Shown here piece by piece: positions 28,778 to 36,967 of a stretch of 41,738 nucleotides of DNA. The stretch's first letter is position 1, and the number at the start of each line of letters is the position of its first letter. The translations under genes and the position numbers were made by a program. The stretch comes from Candidatus Blautia faecipullorum (GTDB lineage: Bacteria > Bacillota > Clostridia > Lachnospirales > Lachnospiraceae): positions 1 through 41,738 of the forward strand of contig DXEG01000033.1 in the NCBI GenBank assembly GCA_019115125.1, written 5' to 3'. The notes under the pieces are model-generated. The model had not been told where the DNA came from and searched no databases. It saw nothing but the letters and a program-made list of their open reading frames with translations.

Positions 28778-29710
28778 ATGATCATTACAGTTACGATGAA
28801 CCCGGCTATAGATAAAACCGTAGAAATCGACGCCCTGGTGCAGGGAGGTCTGAACCGGATCAAAAGGGTGGAATACGATGCCGGGGGAAAGGGTATAAAC
28901 GTATCGAAAACAATCCGGGAGCTGGGCGGAAGAAGCATCGCCACAGGCTTTCTGGGAGGAAATAACGGAAGGACGATCGCCGCTGTTCTCAAAGAAAAAG
29001 GGATTGAAAGCGATTTTGTCTGGGTGGATGGAGAAACCAGAACGAACACTAAGGTTTTTGAGGAAAACGGCGCGCTGACGGAACTGAACGAACCGGGGCC
29101 GGTCATTACTGAGGAAAAGCTGGAAGAGCTTATGTCCAGACTCCTTGGCTATGCGGGGCTGGATACTCTGTTCGTTCTGTCGGGAAGTATTCCCGCGGGA
29201 GTGCCGAAGGATACATATGCCAGAATTACCCGCGAGGTGCACAAAAGAGGCTCCAAAGTCCTTCTGGACGCAGACGGCGAGCTTTTCCGGCTTGGAGTGG
29301 AGGCCGCTCCGGATATGATCAAGCCAAACCGGGTGGAGCTGGAAGAGTACGCGGGAATGGATTACAGGGCTTCTGAGGAGGAGCTTCTGAGGATTGCCGG
29401 GAAATTTAAAGAGAAAGGTATCGGTACCATTGCCGTATCCATGGGGAAAAGCGGAGCCTTGTTTCTTCTGGAGGATAAGACAGTCAAATGTCCGTCTTTG
29501 TCTGTGAAGGCTCATTCTACAGTGGGAGCGGGAGACGCTATGGTGGCTGGCCTTGCATATTCCTGGGATGAGAGGCTTTCCGGGGAGGATGTGATCCGTC
29601 TGTGTATGGCGGTTTCCGCAGGCGCGGTCACCACCATTGGAACGAAGCCGCCGGCAAAAGAGCTGGTGAATACGCTGAAGGAACAGGTGATCATTGAAAA
29701 CGCAGGATGA
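28778..29710 (+). CDS. fruK: 1-phosphofructokinase (PfkB family)
   Basis: This 310-residue PfkB-type kinase has the N-terminal TMNPAIDKTVE pattern of the FruK/LacC group and the GGKGINVSKTI substrate motif (about 37-47). The C-terminal catalytic signature STVGAGDAMVAG carries the base aspartate. ATG 28778 follows AAAGGAG at proper distance; the in-frame ATG at 28754 lacks one. It would phosphorylate a ketohexose 1-phosphate (or tagatose 6-phosphate, LacC-type) to the bisphosphate. In a hexitol operon with no fructose transporter this is unexpected and suggests the hexitol phosphate is oxidised to a ketose 1-phosphate. About 100 bases separate it from the IIA gene. Confidence 0.87.
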   Translation: MIITVTMNPAIDKTVEIDALVQGGLNRIKRVEYDAGGKGINVSKTIRELGGRSIATGFLGGNNGRTIAAVLKEKGIESDFVWVDGETRTNTKVFEENGALTELNEPGPVITEEKLEELMSRLLGYAGLDTLFVLSGSIPAGVPKDTYARITREVHKRGSKVLLDADGELFRLGVEAAPDMIKPNRVELEEYAGMDYRASEEELLRIAGKFKEKGIGTIAVSMGKSGALFLLEDKTVKCPSLSVKAHSTVGAGDAMVAGLAYSWDERLSGEDVIRLCMAVSAGAVTTIGTKPPAKELVNTLKEQVIIENAG

Positions 29711-29809
29711 ACACCTGCCGCAGTCTTTCGATACTGGTATAAATGAACCGCGGCGTTAGCGTGCACTGACGCTGCAGTGGCAAAAGAATATGGAAAAGGA
29801 GATCAGACC

Positions 29810-31075
29810 ATGAAAACAAAAGCAGTCAGACTGTATGGAGTCAGAGATTTAAGATTAGAGGAATTCGAGCTTCCGGAGATCAAGGACGACGAAATTCTGG
29901 TTAAGGTAATGAGCGACAGTATCTGTATGTCTACTTATAAATTGGCGGAGCAGGGTAAAAAGCATAAGAGAGCTCCCCAGAATATTGACACAAATCCGGT
30001 GATCGTAGGACATGAATTTGCCGGAGTGATTGTAAAAGTAGGAGAAAAATGGAAGGATCAGTTCCGGCCGGGCATGAAGTTCGCCCAGCAGCCGGCGCTG
30101 AATTATAAGGGCAGTCTGGCTTCACCGGGATATTCCTATGAATATTTCGGCGGCGCGTGCACCTACTGCATCATTCCTCATGAGGTAATGGAGCTGGGAT
30201 GCCTGATGCCCTACGAAGGCGACAGCTTCTTTGAAGCGTCTCTGGGTGAGCCTATGAGCTGCTGTATCGGCGGTTATCATGGAAATTATCACACCAATAA
30301 AAGAAATCACGACCTGGCGACAGGGACAAAGCCGGACGGAAATATTCTGGTGGCGGGGGGCTGCGGACCCATGGGCCTTGGGATGATCACCTATGGCATC
30401 CAGATCGAGAACCGCCCGAAACGCATCGTGGTAACGGATATCGACGACGCCAAGCTTGCCAGAGCGGCAGAGGTGATTTCTCCGGAAAAAGCAGCCGCTC
30501 ACGGTGTTGAGCTTCTTTATGTGAATACTGCCAGAATGGAGGACCCGGTTCAGGAGCTTCGGGAGATCACCGGAGGAGCCGGATATGACGATGTGTTCGT
30601 GATGCTGCCGATCAAATCTGTTGTGGAAATGTGCGACAGACTTCTTGCCTTTGACGGCTGCATGAATTTCTTCGCCGGGCCCACGGATAATCAGTTTTCC
30701 TCAGAGATCAATATGTACAATGTACACTACATCAGCACCCATATTGTGGGAACCACCGGAGGGAACAACGACGACCTGATCGAGGCCAATACCCTGGCGG
30801 CGGCAGGAAAGATCGAGCCGGCGGTTATGGTCACCCATGTGGGCGGTATTGACAGTATTGCCGACGCCACATTGAACCTGCCGAAAATCCCGGGCGGAAA
30901 GAAGCTGACTTATACACAGTTTGATATGCCGCTGACGGCTATTGAAGATTTCGGCAAACTGGGAGAGACCGATCCTCTGTTCAGAAAGCTGGACGAGGTG
31001 TGCAGAAAGAACAGGGGACTGTGGTGCGCGGAGGCGGAAAAAATCTTATTCGAGCATTTTGGCGTGGAAGTTTAA
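29810..31075 (+). CDS. Zinc-type medium-chain dehydrogenase, L-sorbose-1-phosphate-reductase-like
   Basis: This 421-residue medium-chain dehydrogenase/reductase has a GroES-like catalytic domain (about 1-165, zinc ligand candidates C39 and H68/E69 in VGHEF). A Rossmann domain follows, with GGCGPMGLG near residue 180. The four-cysteine structural zinc lobe of classical alcohol dehydrogenases is not seen. Overall it resembles the SorE-type L-sorbose-1-phosphate reductases (recognised from memory, moderate certainty). SorE interconverts L-sorbose 1-phosphate and glucitol 6-phosphate, redox at the carbon next to the phosphate. By that logic it would oxidise the hexitol phosphate made by the PTS to a ketose 1-phosphate, feeding the adjacent kinase. 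ATG 29810 follows AAAAGGAG. Confidence 0.8.
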   Translation: MKTKAVRLYGVRDLRLEEFELPEIKDDEILVKVMSDSICMSTYKLAEQGKKHKRAPQNIDTNPVIVGHEFAGVIVKVGEKWKDQFRPGMKFAQQPALNYKGSLASPGYSYEYFGGACTYCIIPHEVMELGCLMPYEGDSFFEASLGEPMSCCIGGYHGNYHTNKRNHDLATGTKPDGNILVAGGCGPMGLGMITYGIQIENRPKRIVVTDIDDAKLARAAEVISPEKAAAHGVELLYVNTARMEDPVQELREITGGAGYDDVFVMLPIKSVVEMCDRLLAFDGCMNFFAGPTDNQFSSEINMYNVHYISTHIVGTTGGNNDDLIEANTLAAAGKIEPAVMVTHVGGIDSIADATLNLPKIPGGKKLTYTQFDMPLTAIEDFGKLGETDPLFRKLDEVCRKNRGLWCAEAEKILFEHFGVEV

Positions 31076-31141
31076 ATATGAGTACCGGAGCAGCGGCTTC
31101 CCGGATATAAAAGACAGAGAAGATTACAGGAGGAATCAGAT

Positions 31142-31405
31142 ATGGTATCACAGAAATTTACTGTAAAAAATAAATCAGGACTTCACGCGAGACCGGCGGC
31201 GGTGATGGCAAAGGCGGCGGGAAAATGCAGATCTGAGGTCATTATTAAGTACGGCGACAGGATCATCCAGGCAAAAAGCATCCTGAATATTATGGCGGCG
31301 GCAATCCAGTCAGGCTCTGAGATCGAGGTGCAGTGTACCGGCGAGACAGAAGCGGAGGATCTGAAAACCCTGGGAGAGCTGATTGAGAGCGGTCTTGGTG
31401 AATAG
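31142..31405 (+). CDS. HPr-family phosphocarrier protein, operon-borne
   Basis: This 87-residue HPr has the phosphorylated histidine H15 in GLHARPA and a regulatory serine S46 in AKSILNIM, as in Gram-positive HPr targeted by HPr kinase. It closes the hexitol PTS operon, 66 bases after the dehydrogenase, with AGGAGG before its ATG. It could be a dedicated HPr for this PTS or a Crh-like regulator, but Crh lacks His15, so a working phosphocarrier is favoured. The next gene on the opposite strand ends 25 bases away. Confidence 0.93.
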   Translation: MVSQKFTVKNKSGLHARPAAVMAKAAGKCRSEVIIKYGDRIIQAKSILNIMAAAIQSGSEIEVQCTGETEAEDLKTLGELIESGLGE

Positions 31406-31417
31406 AGCGGAAGAAAA

Positions 31418-31445
31418 GGCTCTGAAGGCTTAGAGCTTCAGAGCC
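31418..31445 (-). terminator. Terminator of the glycerate kinase-cdaR operon, overlapping the cdaR stop codon
   Basis: GGCTCTGAAG (31418-31427) pairs with CTTCAGAGCC (31436-31445), and on the minus strand the stem is followed by TTTTCTT. The upstream arm is made from the last codons of cdaR; the stop codon (31430-31432) lies in the loop. Confidence 0.8.
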
Positions 31446-32506
31446 AGATACAGAAGTACGGCGTCCTGAAAACGGCGGGGATTGTAGCCGCAGCGCTGAT
31501 GGATCTGGTTCAGACGGTACTGGAGGGTGTTTTTGTGCAGAAACGTCTTTTCGCAGGTGTTTTTCAGCGACATGCCGCAGTCGAAATAAATCTCCAGAAG
31601 CTCTCTGTCCTTTTGAGGCAGGGAACCCAATGTTTTTTTCAGAAAGCTTTCCCGCGTTTTCTGATCCATGGAAGAGAAGATCAGATCCAGAGTAAGCTCG
31701 TCATATTCCGCGTAATTTTCGGTTTTGTGCTCCAGACTTTTCAGGGCGGCGGAAGCGGCCAGCGCGGAATCGGAGATCTGCCGTATGGGAGCGGCGTTTC
31801 CGAGCGCTATGCGCACCAGGGAATGATCCTCTGCAAAAGCTTTGAGGAGCTGTTTCCTGGAAAGAAATACAGAGTGCTCCAGAACAGCCACATACTGATC
31901 CGGGTACAGGAAGGTATATAACGTAATATTTAATTTCAAAAACAACTGATGAAGCCGGGGCTCCAGAACCGCGTTTTCGGGAACCCCGGTGTGATTTTGA
32001 ACCTGTACGCGCAGCAGGTGGTAGGAGGCGTTTTCGGAAATTCCCCATTTTTTCAGATTTTCCTCAAGATATTGGGGATGGATCTCCTCCTGATCCAAAA
32101 GCCTGCGAAGAACATAGCTTTTTTTCTCCGCCTCCGTGCGGCTGAAAGCATCCAGCTCCTTTTCTCTTATCAGCAGCCGGGTAATACGCTCCGCAAGATG
32201 AGCGTATTTTTTTATTTTATCGGGATCGCCGGTAATCCCGATGACTGCGATCACACTGTGATTATGATATATGGGAAGATTGACGCCCTGCTGTGTCCCG
32301 GTAAAATGATCGTTCTCATTCACCTCAATGACAGAGCCGCTTTCGGCTGCCTGTCTGCCGATCTCGTGAAAGCTGCCGATGCGGTCTTTATCTGTACTGG
32401 CGAAGATCATCCCCGAACAGTCGATAAAATTTACATTCTGTCCGCAGAGATCCTTCACAGTATCCACAATCTGCTGGGCCAGAGCTCTGTTGATATAAGG
32501 ATTCAT
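31430..32506 (-). CDS. cdaR: CdaR-type sugar diacid regulator
   Basis: This 358-residue regulator has an N-terminal diacid-recognition domain (about 1-135, beginning NRALAQQIVDTVKDLCGQNVNFID in form) and a central region. A C-terminal PucR/CdaR-type helix-turn-helix (about 300-355) has the LKNTCEKTFLHKNTLQYRL pattern. E. coli CdaR senses glucarate, galactarate and glycerate and activates gar, gud and glycerate-kinase genes. Here it is downstream of the glycerate kinase gene on the same strand, 46 bases apart, so it is probably cotranscribed. ATG 32506 follows AGGAGG; longer in-frame openings run into the kinase gene. It may also control garD, gudD and garR on the far side of the PTS operon (inferred). 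Confidence 0.88.
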   Translation of the reverse strand: MNPYINRALAQQIVDTVKDLCGQNVNFIDCSGMIFASTDKDRIGSFHEIGRQAAESGSVIEVNENDHFTGTQQGVNLPIYHNHSVIAVIGITGDPDKIKKYAHLAERITRLLIREKELDAFSRTEAEKKSYVLRRLLDQEEIHPQYLEENLKKWGISENASYHLLRVQVQNHTGVPENAVLEPRLHQLFLKLNITLYTFLYPDQYVAVLEHSVFLSRKQLLKAFAEDHSLVRIALGNAAPIRQISDSALAASAALKSLEHKTENYAEYDELTLDLIFSSMDQKTRESFLKKTLGSLPQKDRELLEIYFDCGMSLKNTCEKTFLHKNTLQYRLNQIHQRCGYNPRRFQDAVLLYLALKL

Positions 32507-32552
32507 ATTTACCTCCTGAAACAACCGGCGGAGAAACAGAACCCTCATTTTC

Positions 32553-33674
32553 TTAAAGGAGACGGAAAACCTGCTCGGCTGCCGCGGCCATGTTGCTTTT
32601 TGCCGTGGCGGGATCCATGGCCTCCTCCAATGTGGTGATTCCCCGTACGATGGGGAAGAAGGCGTCGATCCCCGCTTCATTGCAGGCGGTGGCTTCTTTT
32701 GTGACGCTTCCCGCGAACGCGATTGTTTTTGCATGATATTTTTTTGCCAGCTTCGCAACGCCCACAGGGGCTTTTCCCATTGCGGTCTGATGATCCAGCC
32801 GGCCTTCTCCGGTTACGACGACGTCCGCGTCCTTCAGATCGTCCTCAAGGCCTACGGCGTCAAGAATAAGCTGTATCCCGGGGGCAAGCTCCCCGTTCAG
32901 ATAGCTTAAAAAAGCGAAGCCCAGTCCTCCCGCCGCGCCCGCGCCCGGCGTATCCGCGTGATCCTGCCCGAAAGCAGCGGCAGTGATCCTGGCAAAGTTT
33001 TTCATCCCGGCGTCGATGACCGGAGCAAGCTCTCCGGTGACTCCCTTTTGCGGGCCGTATACATAGGTGGCGCCCATGGGTCCGCTCAGAGGGTTGGTAA
33101 CGTCGCAGGCGATCCGGAAGCTGCATTCAGAAAGAAGCTCTCTTTTGTCGGAGAGCTGAATGGACGCGACCTTTGCCAGCGCCTGAGCGCCCTCGCCCGC
33201 ATCCGCTCCTTTTTCATCCAGAAAACGGAAGCCCAGAGCCTTCAGCATACCGATTCCGCCGTCGTTTGTGGCGCTGCCCCCGATGCCGATGATGAAGCTG
33301 CGGATTCCCTTGTCTATTGCATGAAGGATCATTTCACCAACGCCGAAGGTGGTGGCGCGCAGGGGATCCTTTTCATCGGAAAGTGTAATGCCCGCTGCCG
33401 CGGCCATTTCCATAACGGCGGTGTTGGATTCCCTTAGATATCCATAATAGGCGTCTACAGGAGCGCCCATGGGCCCGGTAACGGTCAGCGGAATTCGTTC
33501 TCCGCCCAGTCCCTCTGTCAGAGCGTCGGTAGTTCCCTCGCCGCCGTCAGCCAGAGGTCTGACCACCACCGAGGCGTCAGGACGGGCCGCCAGAATCCCC
33601 TGTTTTACGGCCAGGCCTGCTTCCATAGAAGACATACTTCCTTTAAATGAGTCAACTGCAACAACTGCTTTCAT
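32553..33674 (-). CDS. Glycerate kinase (GarK/GlxK family)
   Basis: This 373-residue kinase phosphorylates the glycerate produced by GarR; this family normally yields 2-phosphoglycerate, which enters glycolysis. Family blocks are the AVDSFKGSMSSMEAG start (about 6-20), RPLADGGEGTTDAL (about 39-52), the IGIGGSATNDGG motif (near residue 128) and VVTGEGRLDHQTAMGKAPVGVA (in parts, near 287-307). The start at 33674 follows GGGAGG. It is first in a two-gene minus-strand operon with cdaR. Its function completes the hexarate pathway encoded at 13849-24391, though the hexitol operon lies in between. Confidence 0.95.
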   Translation of the reverse strand: MKAVVAVDSFKGSMSSMEAGLAVKQGILAARPDASVVVRPLADGGEGTTDALTEGLGGERIPLTVTGPMGAPVDAYYGYLRESNTAVMEMAAAAGITLSDEKDPLRATTFGVGEMILHAIDKGIRSFIIGIGGSATNDGGIGMLKALGFRFLDEKGADAGEGAQALAKVASIQLSDKRELLSECSFRIACDVTNPLSGPMGATYVYGPQKGVTGELAPVIDAGMKNFARITAAAFGQDHADTPGAGAAGGLGFAFLSYLNGELAPGIQLILDAVGLEDDLKDADVVVTGEGRLDHQTAMGKAPVGVAKLAKKYHAKTIAFAGSVTKEATACNEAGIDAFFPIVRGITTLEEAMDPATAKSNMAAAAEQVFRLL

Positions 33675-33748
33675 TTGTAAACCTCCCTTAAACCCTTTTT
33701 CTTCATTCTACCATGAGGGAGGATCCGGGCCTATGTCGCAGAGACCAA

Positions 33749-33754
33749 ATTATA
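33749..33754 (-). promoter_or_regulatory. Candidate -10 box of the glycerate kinase operon
   Basis: On the minus strand the sequence TATAAT, preceded by a T-run and G, lies about 75 bases before the kinase start. No good -35 box is found 16-18 bases upstream, consistent with an activator-dependent promoter. Confidence 0.4.
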
Positions 33755-33820
33755 CAAAAAAACAGAGGGTTTTATGTTATATGTACCAAAAAACAAAATG
33801 GTTACCCAAAATAAGACAGC

Positions 33821-34663
33821 CTACCGGGGCTCCTTTCCCGCGGCGAAGATCATCATCATTTCATTGGTGAGGCTGGAGGAGTTCCCCTGTCCCTTGATCT
33901 CGCTGCGGTGAAACCACTCGGCCATAGACAGCTCGCTGTGATCCACAGTCAGGGTATCGTCTCCGTCTACGTCGCAGAAAAAGCCGAAAAGGAGAGTACC
34001 GCTGAAGGACCAGGGCTGGCTTTTGTAATAGCGGATGTTTTTTACCTTCAGTCCGACCTCCTCCATCACCTCCCGGCGCACCGTGTCCTCTATGGTCTCT
34101 CCGATCTCCGCGTATCCCGCGATCAGAGCGTAATTCTTAAAGCTTCTGCCTTCGTATCTGGACATTACCATTTTGTCTCCGTTGGTAATTCCTATGATCA
34201 CGGCTGGAGAGAGCACGGGGTATTCGTAATGGCCGCAGGCGGTACAGTACATCTGACGCTCTGTTTTGCTGTGTACCATAGGACTGCCGCAGCAGCCGCA
34301 GAATCTGCGGCTTTCGTACCAGCGGAAAAGCTGGTGTCCCGTAACGCCCGCGAAGGCCAGATGCTGAGGCTGAGCCGTGCGCATCAGCCGGACATCCTGA
34401 AAAGTGAAGCCAGGAAGGAAGGCGTCCGGGGAAAGCTGCGCAAGATAGAAGCGGTCCTGGTCGATAGTGAAAAGATAGACGGGTTCCGGAGAAAGCCGGA
34501 ACTCCTCCTCCAGATCCCGGAACCGGGGAAAAAGATTTGTTCCGGAAGCTTCCTGTCTCAGAAGGATCTGATTTTCCTGGTACACCAGAAGATAGCTGTC
34601 GTCCTCCGGGGGCTGGGGCCTAAATTCATTATGGTAAACGTGCGGAGCAATATCCTGTATCAT
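33821..34663 (-). CDS. nudC: NAD(+) diphosphatase (NADH pyrophosphatase / NAD-cap removal)
   Basis: This 280-residue NudC-family protein has an N-terminal domain, a four-cysteine zinc ribbon (CGCCG and YCTACG, about residues 122-145) and a C-terminal Nudix domain. The Nudix box is GYAEIGETIEDTVRREVMEEVG (in parts), conforming to GX5EX7REXXEEXG. It is followed by SQPWSFSGTLLFGF, the SQPWPFPxS-like signature that separates NudC from other Nudix enzymes. It hydrolyses NADH/NAD+ to NMN and AMP, and family members also remove NAD caps from RNA. AAGAGG sits eight bases upstream of the start. It is not obviously linked to its neighbours in function. Confidence 0.93.
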   Translation of the reverse strand: MIQDIAPHVYHNEFRPQPPEDDSYLLVYQENQILLRQEASGTNLFPRFRDLEEEFRLSPEPVYLFTIDQDRFYLAQLSPDAFLPGFTFQDVRLMRTAQPQHLAFAGVTGHQLFRWYESRRFCGCCGSPMVHSKTERQMYCTACGHYEYPVLSPAVIIGITNGDKMVMSRYEGRSFKNYALIAGYAEIGETIEDTVRREVMEEVGLKVKNIRYYKSQPWSFSGTLLFGFFCDVDGDDTLTVDHSELSMAEWFHRSEIKGQGNSSSLTNEMMMIFAAGKEPR

Positions 34664-34786
34664 GATGATGCCTCTTTTCTTTTTGTATTTTTCCTGAAAA
34701 AAATCCTTTTGGAATTTAAAAATAAGCTGTTTTCAGTATACAGAAAAAAAACTCCGATAGCAAGCCCGGGAGCCCGCCTCCCAAAC

Positions 34787-34814
34787 TTGAAAAAAGAAAT
34801 GGATATGATATACT
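34787..34814 (+). promoter_or_regulatory. Sigma-A promoter of the RACo-type activator operon
   Basis: TTGAAA (34787-34792) and TATACT (34809-34814) are 16 bases apart, with a TG-A extension just before the -10 box. Transcription would begin about 60 bases before the gene at 34883. Confidence 0.7.
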
Positions 34815-34882
34815 GAATCCAGACGAAAGATATCAGACGAAGGTTATTCTGAAAAGGATGCCTTGTAAAGGCGGAGGATGAT

Positions 34883-36394
34883 ATGAACAGTAACAGGGAG
34901 CAGTATACCGTCAGCTTCATAGAGGAAGGCCGCAGTCTGCGCGTGGAGAAAGGGACTACCATCCTGGAGGCGGAGATCGCCGCCGGTCTTGTTCCGGACG
35001 CGCCCTGCGGGGGAAGAGGAAAATGCGGCAAGTGCAGAGTGCTGGCGGACGGAGAAGAGGTTCTTGCCTGCCGGACAAAAATTGAAAAGGACTGTGAGGT
35101 GCGGCCGGTTTCCGGTGAAAAAGCCCGAACCAGGATATTAAACGAAGGCCTTTTCCGGCAGACGATATGTCAGCCGGGGAGTCTTCCCGCTCAGGTGGAG
35201 CGGCCTCTTCTGGCGGCGGTGGATCTTGGCTCCACCACAGTAGTGGCTTATCTCATGGACGGAAAGAGCGGAGCGCTTCTGGGCAGCAGGAGTATTCTGA
35301 ATCCTCAGAGACAGTATGGGGCGGATGTGGTCATGCGCTGCAGCTATGTGCTGGAGCATGGACCGGAGACATTAAGCGCCTGCGTCCGGGAGGCGGTGGA
35401 CAGGCTACTCGGAGAGACCGCTTCGGAGGCAGGAAGAGGAAAAGAGGACATTGTAAAGATCGTTATGGCCGGAAATTCCTGTATGCACCACCTTTTTCTG
35501 GAACTTCCTGTGGACACCCTGGTAAGGGCGCCCTATGTGCCTAAGATTAAAGAAAAAGTGGAGAAAAGAGCCGCGGACTGCGGCATCCATGTATGGAAGG
35601 AAGCAAAGCTGATCTGGCTTCCGAACATAGGCGGCTTTGTGGGAGCCGATACCACGGCCTGTATGCTTGCGGCGGAATTCGACAAAAGGGAGGAGCTTAC
35701 CCTCATGGTAGATATCGGCACCAACGGAGAAATGATTCTTGGAAACCGGGACGGCTATACCGTCTGCTCCACCGCGGCAGGCCCGGCTTTTGAGGGAGCG
35801 AAGATCGCCTGTGGAATGAGGGGCAGCGACGGGGCCATCGATCATGTGTATCTGAAGGACGGGAAAGTGGAGTTTCATGTGATCGGAGAGGGCGCGCCTG
35901 CCGGAATCTGCGGATCCGGGCTTCTGGACGCGGCGGACTGCCTGCTCCAGACCGGATGGATCACAGAGGACGGATATATGAAGGAGCCCTGGCATTTTTC
36001 GCCGGAGGTTTCCCTCATCCAGAAAGATGTGAGAGAGCTGCAGCTTGCAAAGGCGGCCATTGCCGCCGGAGTGCAGCTTCTGTGCAGAAAAAGAGGCTGC
36101 GCTGTTTCCGACATCCAGACCCTTCTGCTGGCGGGAGCTTTTGGGAATTATCTGGATCCGGACAGCGCCTGCGGAATCGGTCTGCTGCCCGGAATCCTTC
36201 GGGAGAGGATCGTCCCCGTGGGAAACGCGGCCGGAGCCGGGGCGCGGCTGGCGGCGCTTTCAGAGGAGGAATTTCGCCGGGCGGAAAAGATGGCGGAAAA
36301 GGCGGAGTTTCTGGAGCTGGCCTCGGAAGCTGATTTTATGGACGTCTATGTGGACGAGATGACCTATGCAAAGGAGGAGTTTTATGGGAATTGA
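34883..36394 (+). CDS. Corrinoid-protein reductive activator (RACo type, 2Fe-2S + ASKHA ATPase)
   Basis: This 503-residue protein has an N-terminal ferredoxin-like 2Fe-2S domain with cysteines C42, C48, C51 and C63 (PCGGRGKCGKC...C). A C-terminal actin-like ATPase domain follows, with nucleotide motifs AVDLGSTTVVAY (about 111-122), MVDIGTNGEMILGN (about 275-288) and the late GAFGNYLDPDSACGIG block (about 415-430). RACo proteins use ATP to drive reduction of inactive Co(II) to Co(I) on corrinoid proteins. At 503 residues it is shorter than the roughly 600-residue acetyl-CoA-pathway RACo and closer to activators of methyltransferase systems. It starts 68 bases after a good promoter and overlaps the DUF2284 gene by 11 bases. 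The corrinoid protein it would serve is encoded at 39671. Confidence 0.9.
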   Translation: MNSNREQYTVSFIEEGRSLRVEKGTTILEAEIAAGLVPDAPCGGRGKCGKCRVLADGEEVLACRTKIEKDCEVRPVSGEKARTRILNEGLFRQTICQPGSLPAQVERPLLAAVDLGSTTVVAYLMDGKSGALLGSRSILNPQRQYGADVVMRCSYVLEHGPETLSACVREAVDRLLGETASEAGRGKEDIVKIVMAGNSCMHHLFLELPVDTLVRAPYVPKIKEKVEKRAADCGIHVWKEAKLIWLPNIGGFVGADTTACMLAAEFDKREELTLMVDIGTNGEMILGNRDGYTVCSTAAGPAFEGAKIACGMRGSDGAIDHVYLKDGKVEFHVIGEGAPAGICGSGLLDAADCLLQTGWITEDGYMKEPWHFSPEVSLIQKDVRELQLAKAAIAAGVQLLCRKRGCAVSDIQTLLLAGAFGNYLDPDSACGIGLLPGILRERIVPVGNAAGAGARLAALSEEEFRRAEKMAEKAEFLELASEADFMDVYVDEMTYAKEEFYGN

Positions 36395-36920
36395 AGAACT
36401 AAAACAAATGGCTCTGGAATGTGGATTTACATACGCGCAGCCGCTTAACTGCGCGGCTATGGAGCTGCGGCAGGAGGTGCGGGATATGTGCGCGGCCAAT
36501 ACCTGCGGAATGTATGGGAAGAATCGGGCCTGTCCTCCCGCCTGCGGTACTTTGGAGGAGTGCAGAGAGCAGGTGAAAGCGTACAGAGAGGGGATTATTG
36601 TTCAGACTGTGGGGGATTTGGAGGACAGTATGGATTTTGAGGGAATGATGGAAGCGGAGTCAAGACATAAGAAACAGTTTTATGAGCTGGCGGAAAAGCT
36701 CCGCCAGGTATACCCCGGCCTCCTTCCTCTGGGGAGCGGCTGCTGTACCATCTGCGAGACCTGCGCCGGCCCTGAGGGAGAATGTCGTTTCCCGAAGAAA
36801 CGGATCTCCTCTCTGGAGGCCTTCGGCATCGTAGTCAGCGATCTCTGCAAAAGCAGCGACATGAAATATTATTACGGCCCTCAGAAGATCGCCTACACCT
36901 CCTGTTATCTGCTGAAATAA
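36384..36920 (+). CDS. DUF2284-type cysteine-rich protein
   Basis: This 178-residue protein has many cysteines in two clusters: CAANTCGMYGKNRACPPACG (about 32-51) and CCTICETCAGPEGEC (about 119-133). Such spacing suggests iron-sulfur or other metal binding and matches the DUF2284 family of predicted metal-binding proteins. The start at 36384 follows AAGGAGG within the end of the activator gene, so the two are translationally coupled. Its job is unknown. Its tie to the activator suggests electron delivery to, or metal handling for, the corrinoid system (inferred). Confidence 0.8.
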   Translation: MGIEELKQMALECGFTYAQPLNCAAMELRQEVRDMCAANTCGMYGKNRACPPACGTLEECREQVKAYREGIIVQTVGDLEDSMDFEGMMEAESRHKKQFYELAEKLRQVYPGLLPLGSGCCTICETCAGPEGECRFPKKRISSLEAFGIVVSDLCKSSDMKYYYGPQKIAYTSCYLLK

Positions 36921-36967
36921 CAGCGCTCCCTGATCGCGGCGTATATACTTTTTAATAAAACGGCCGG

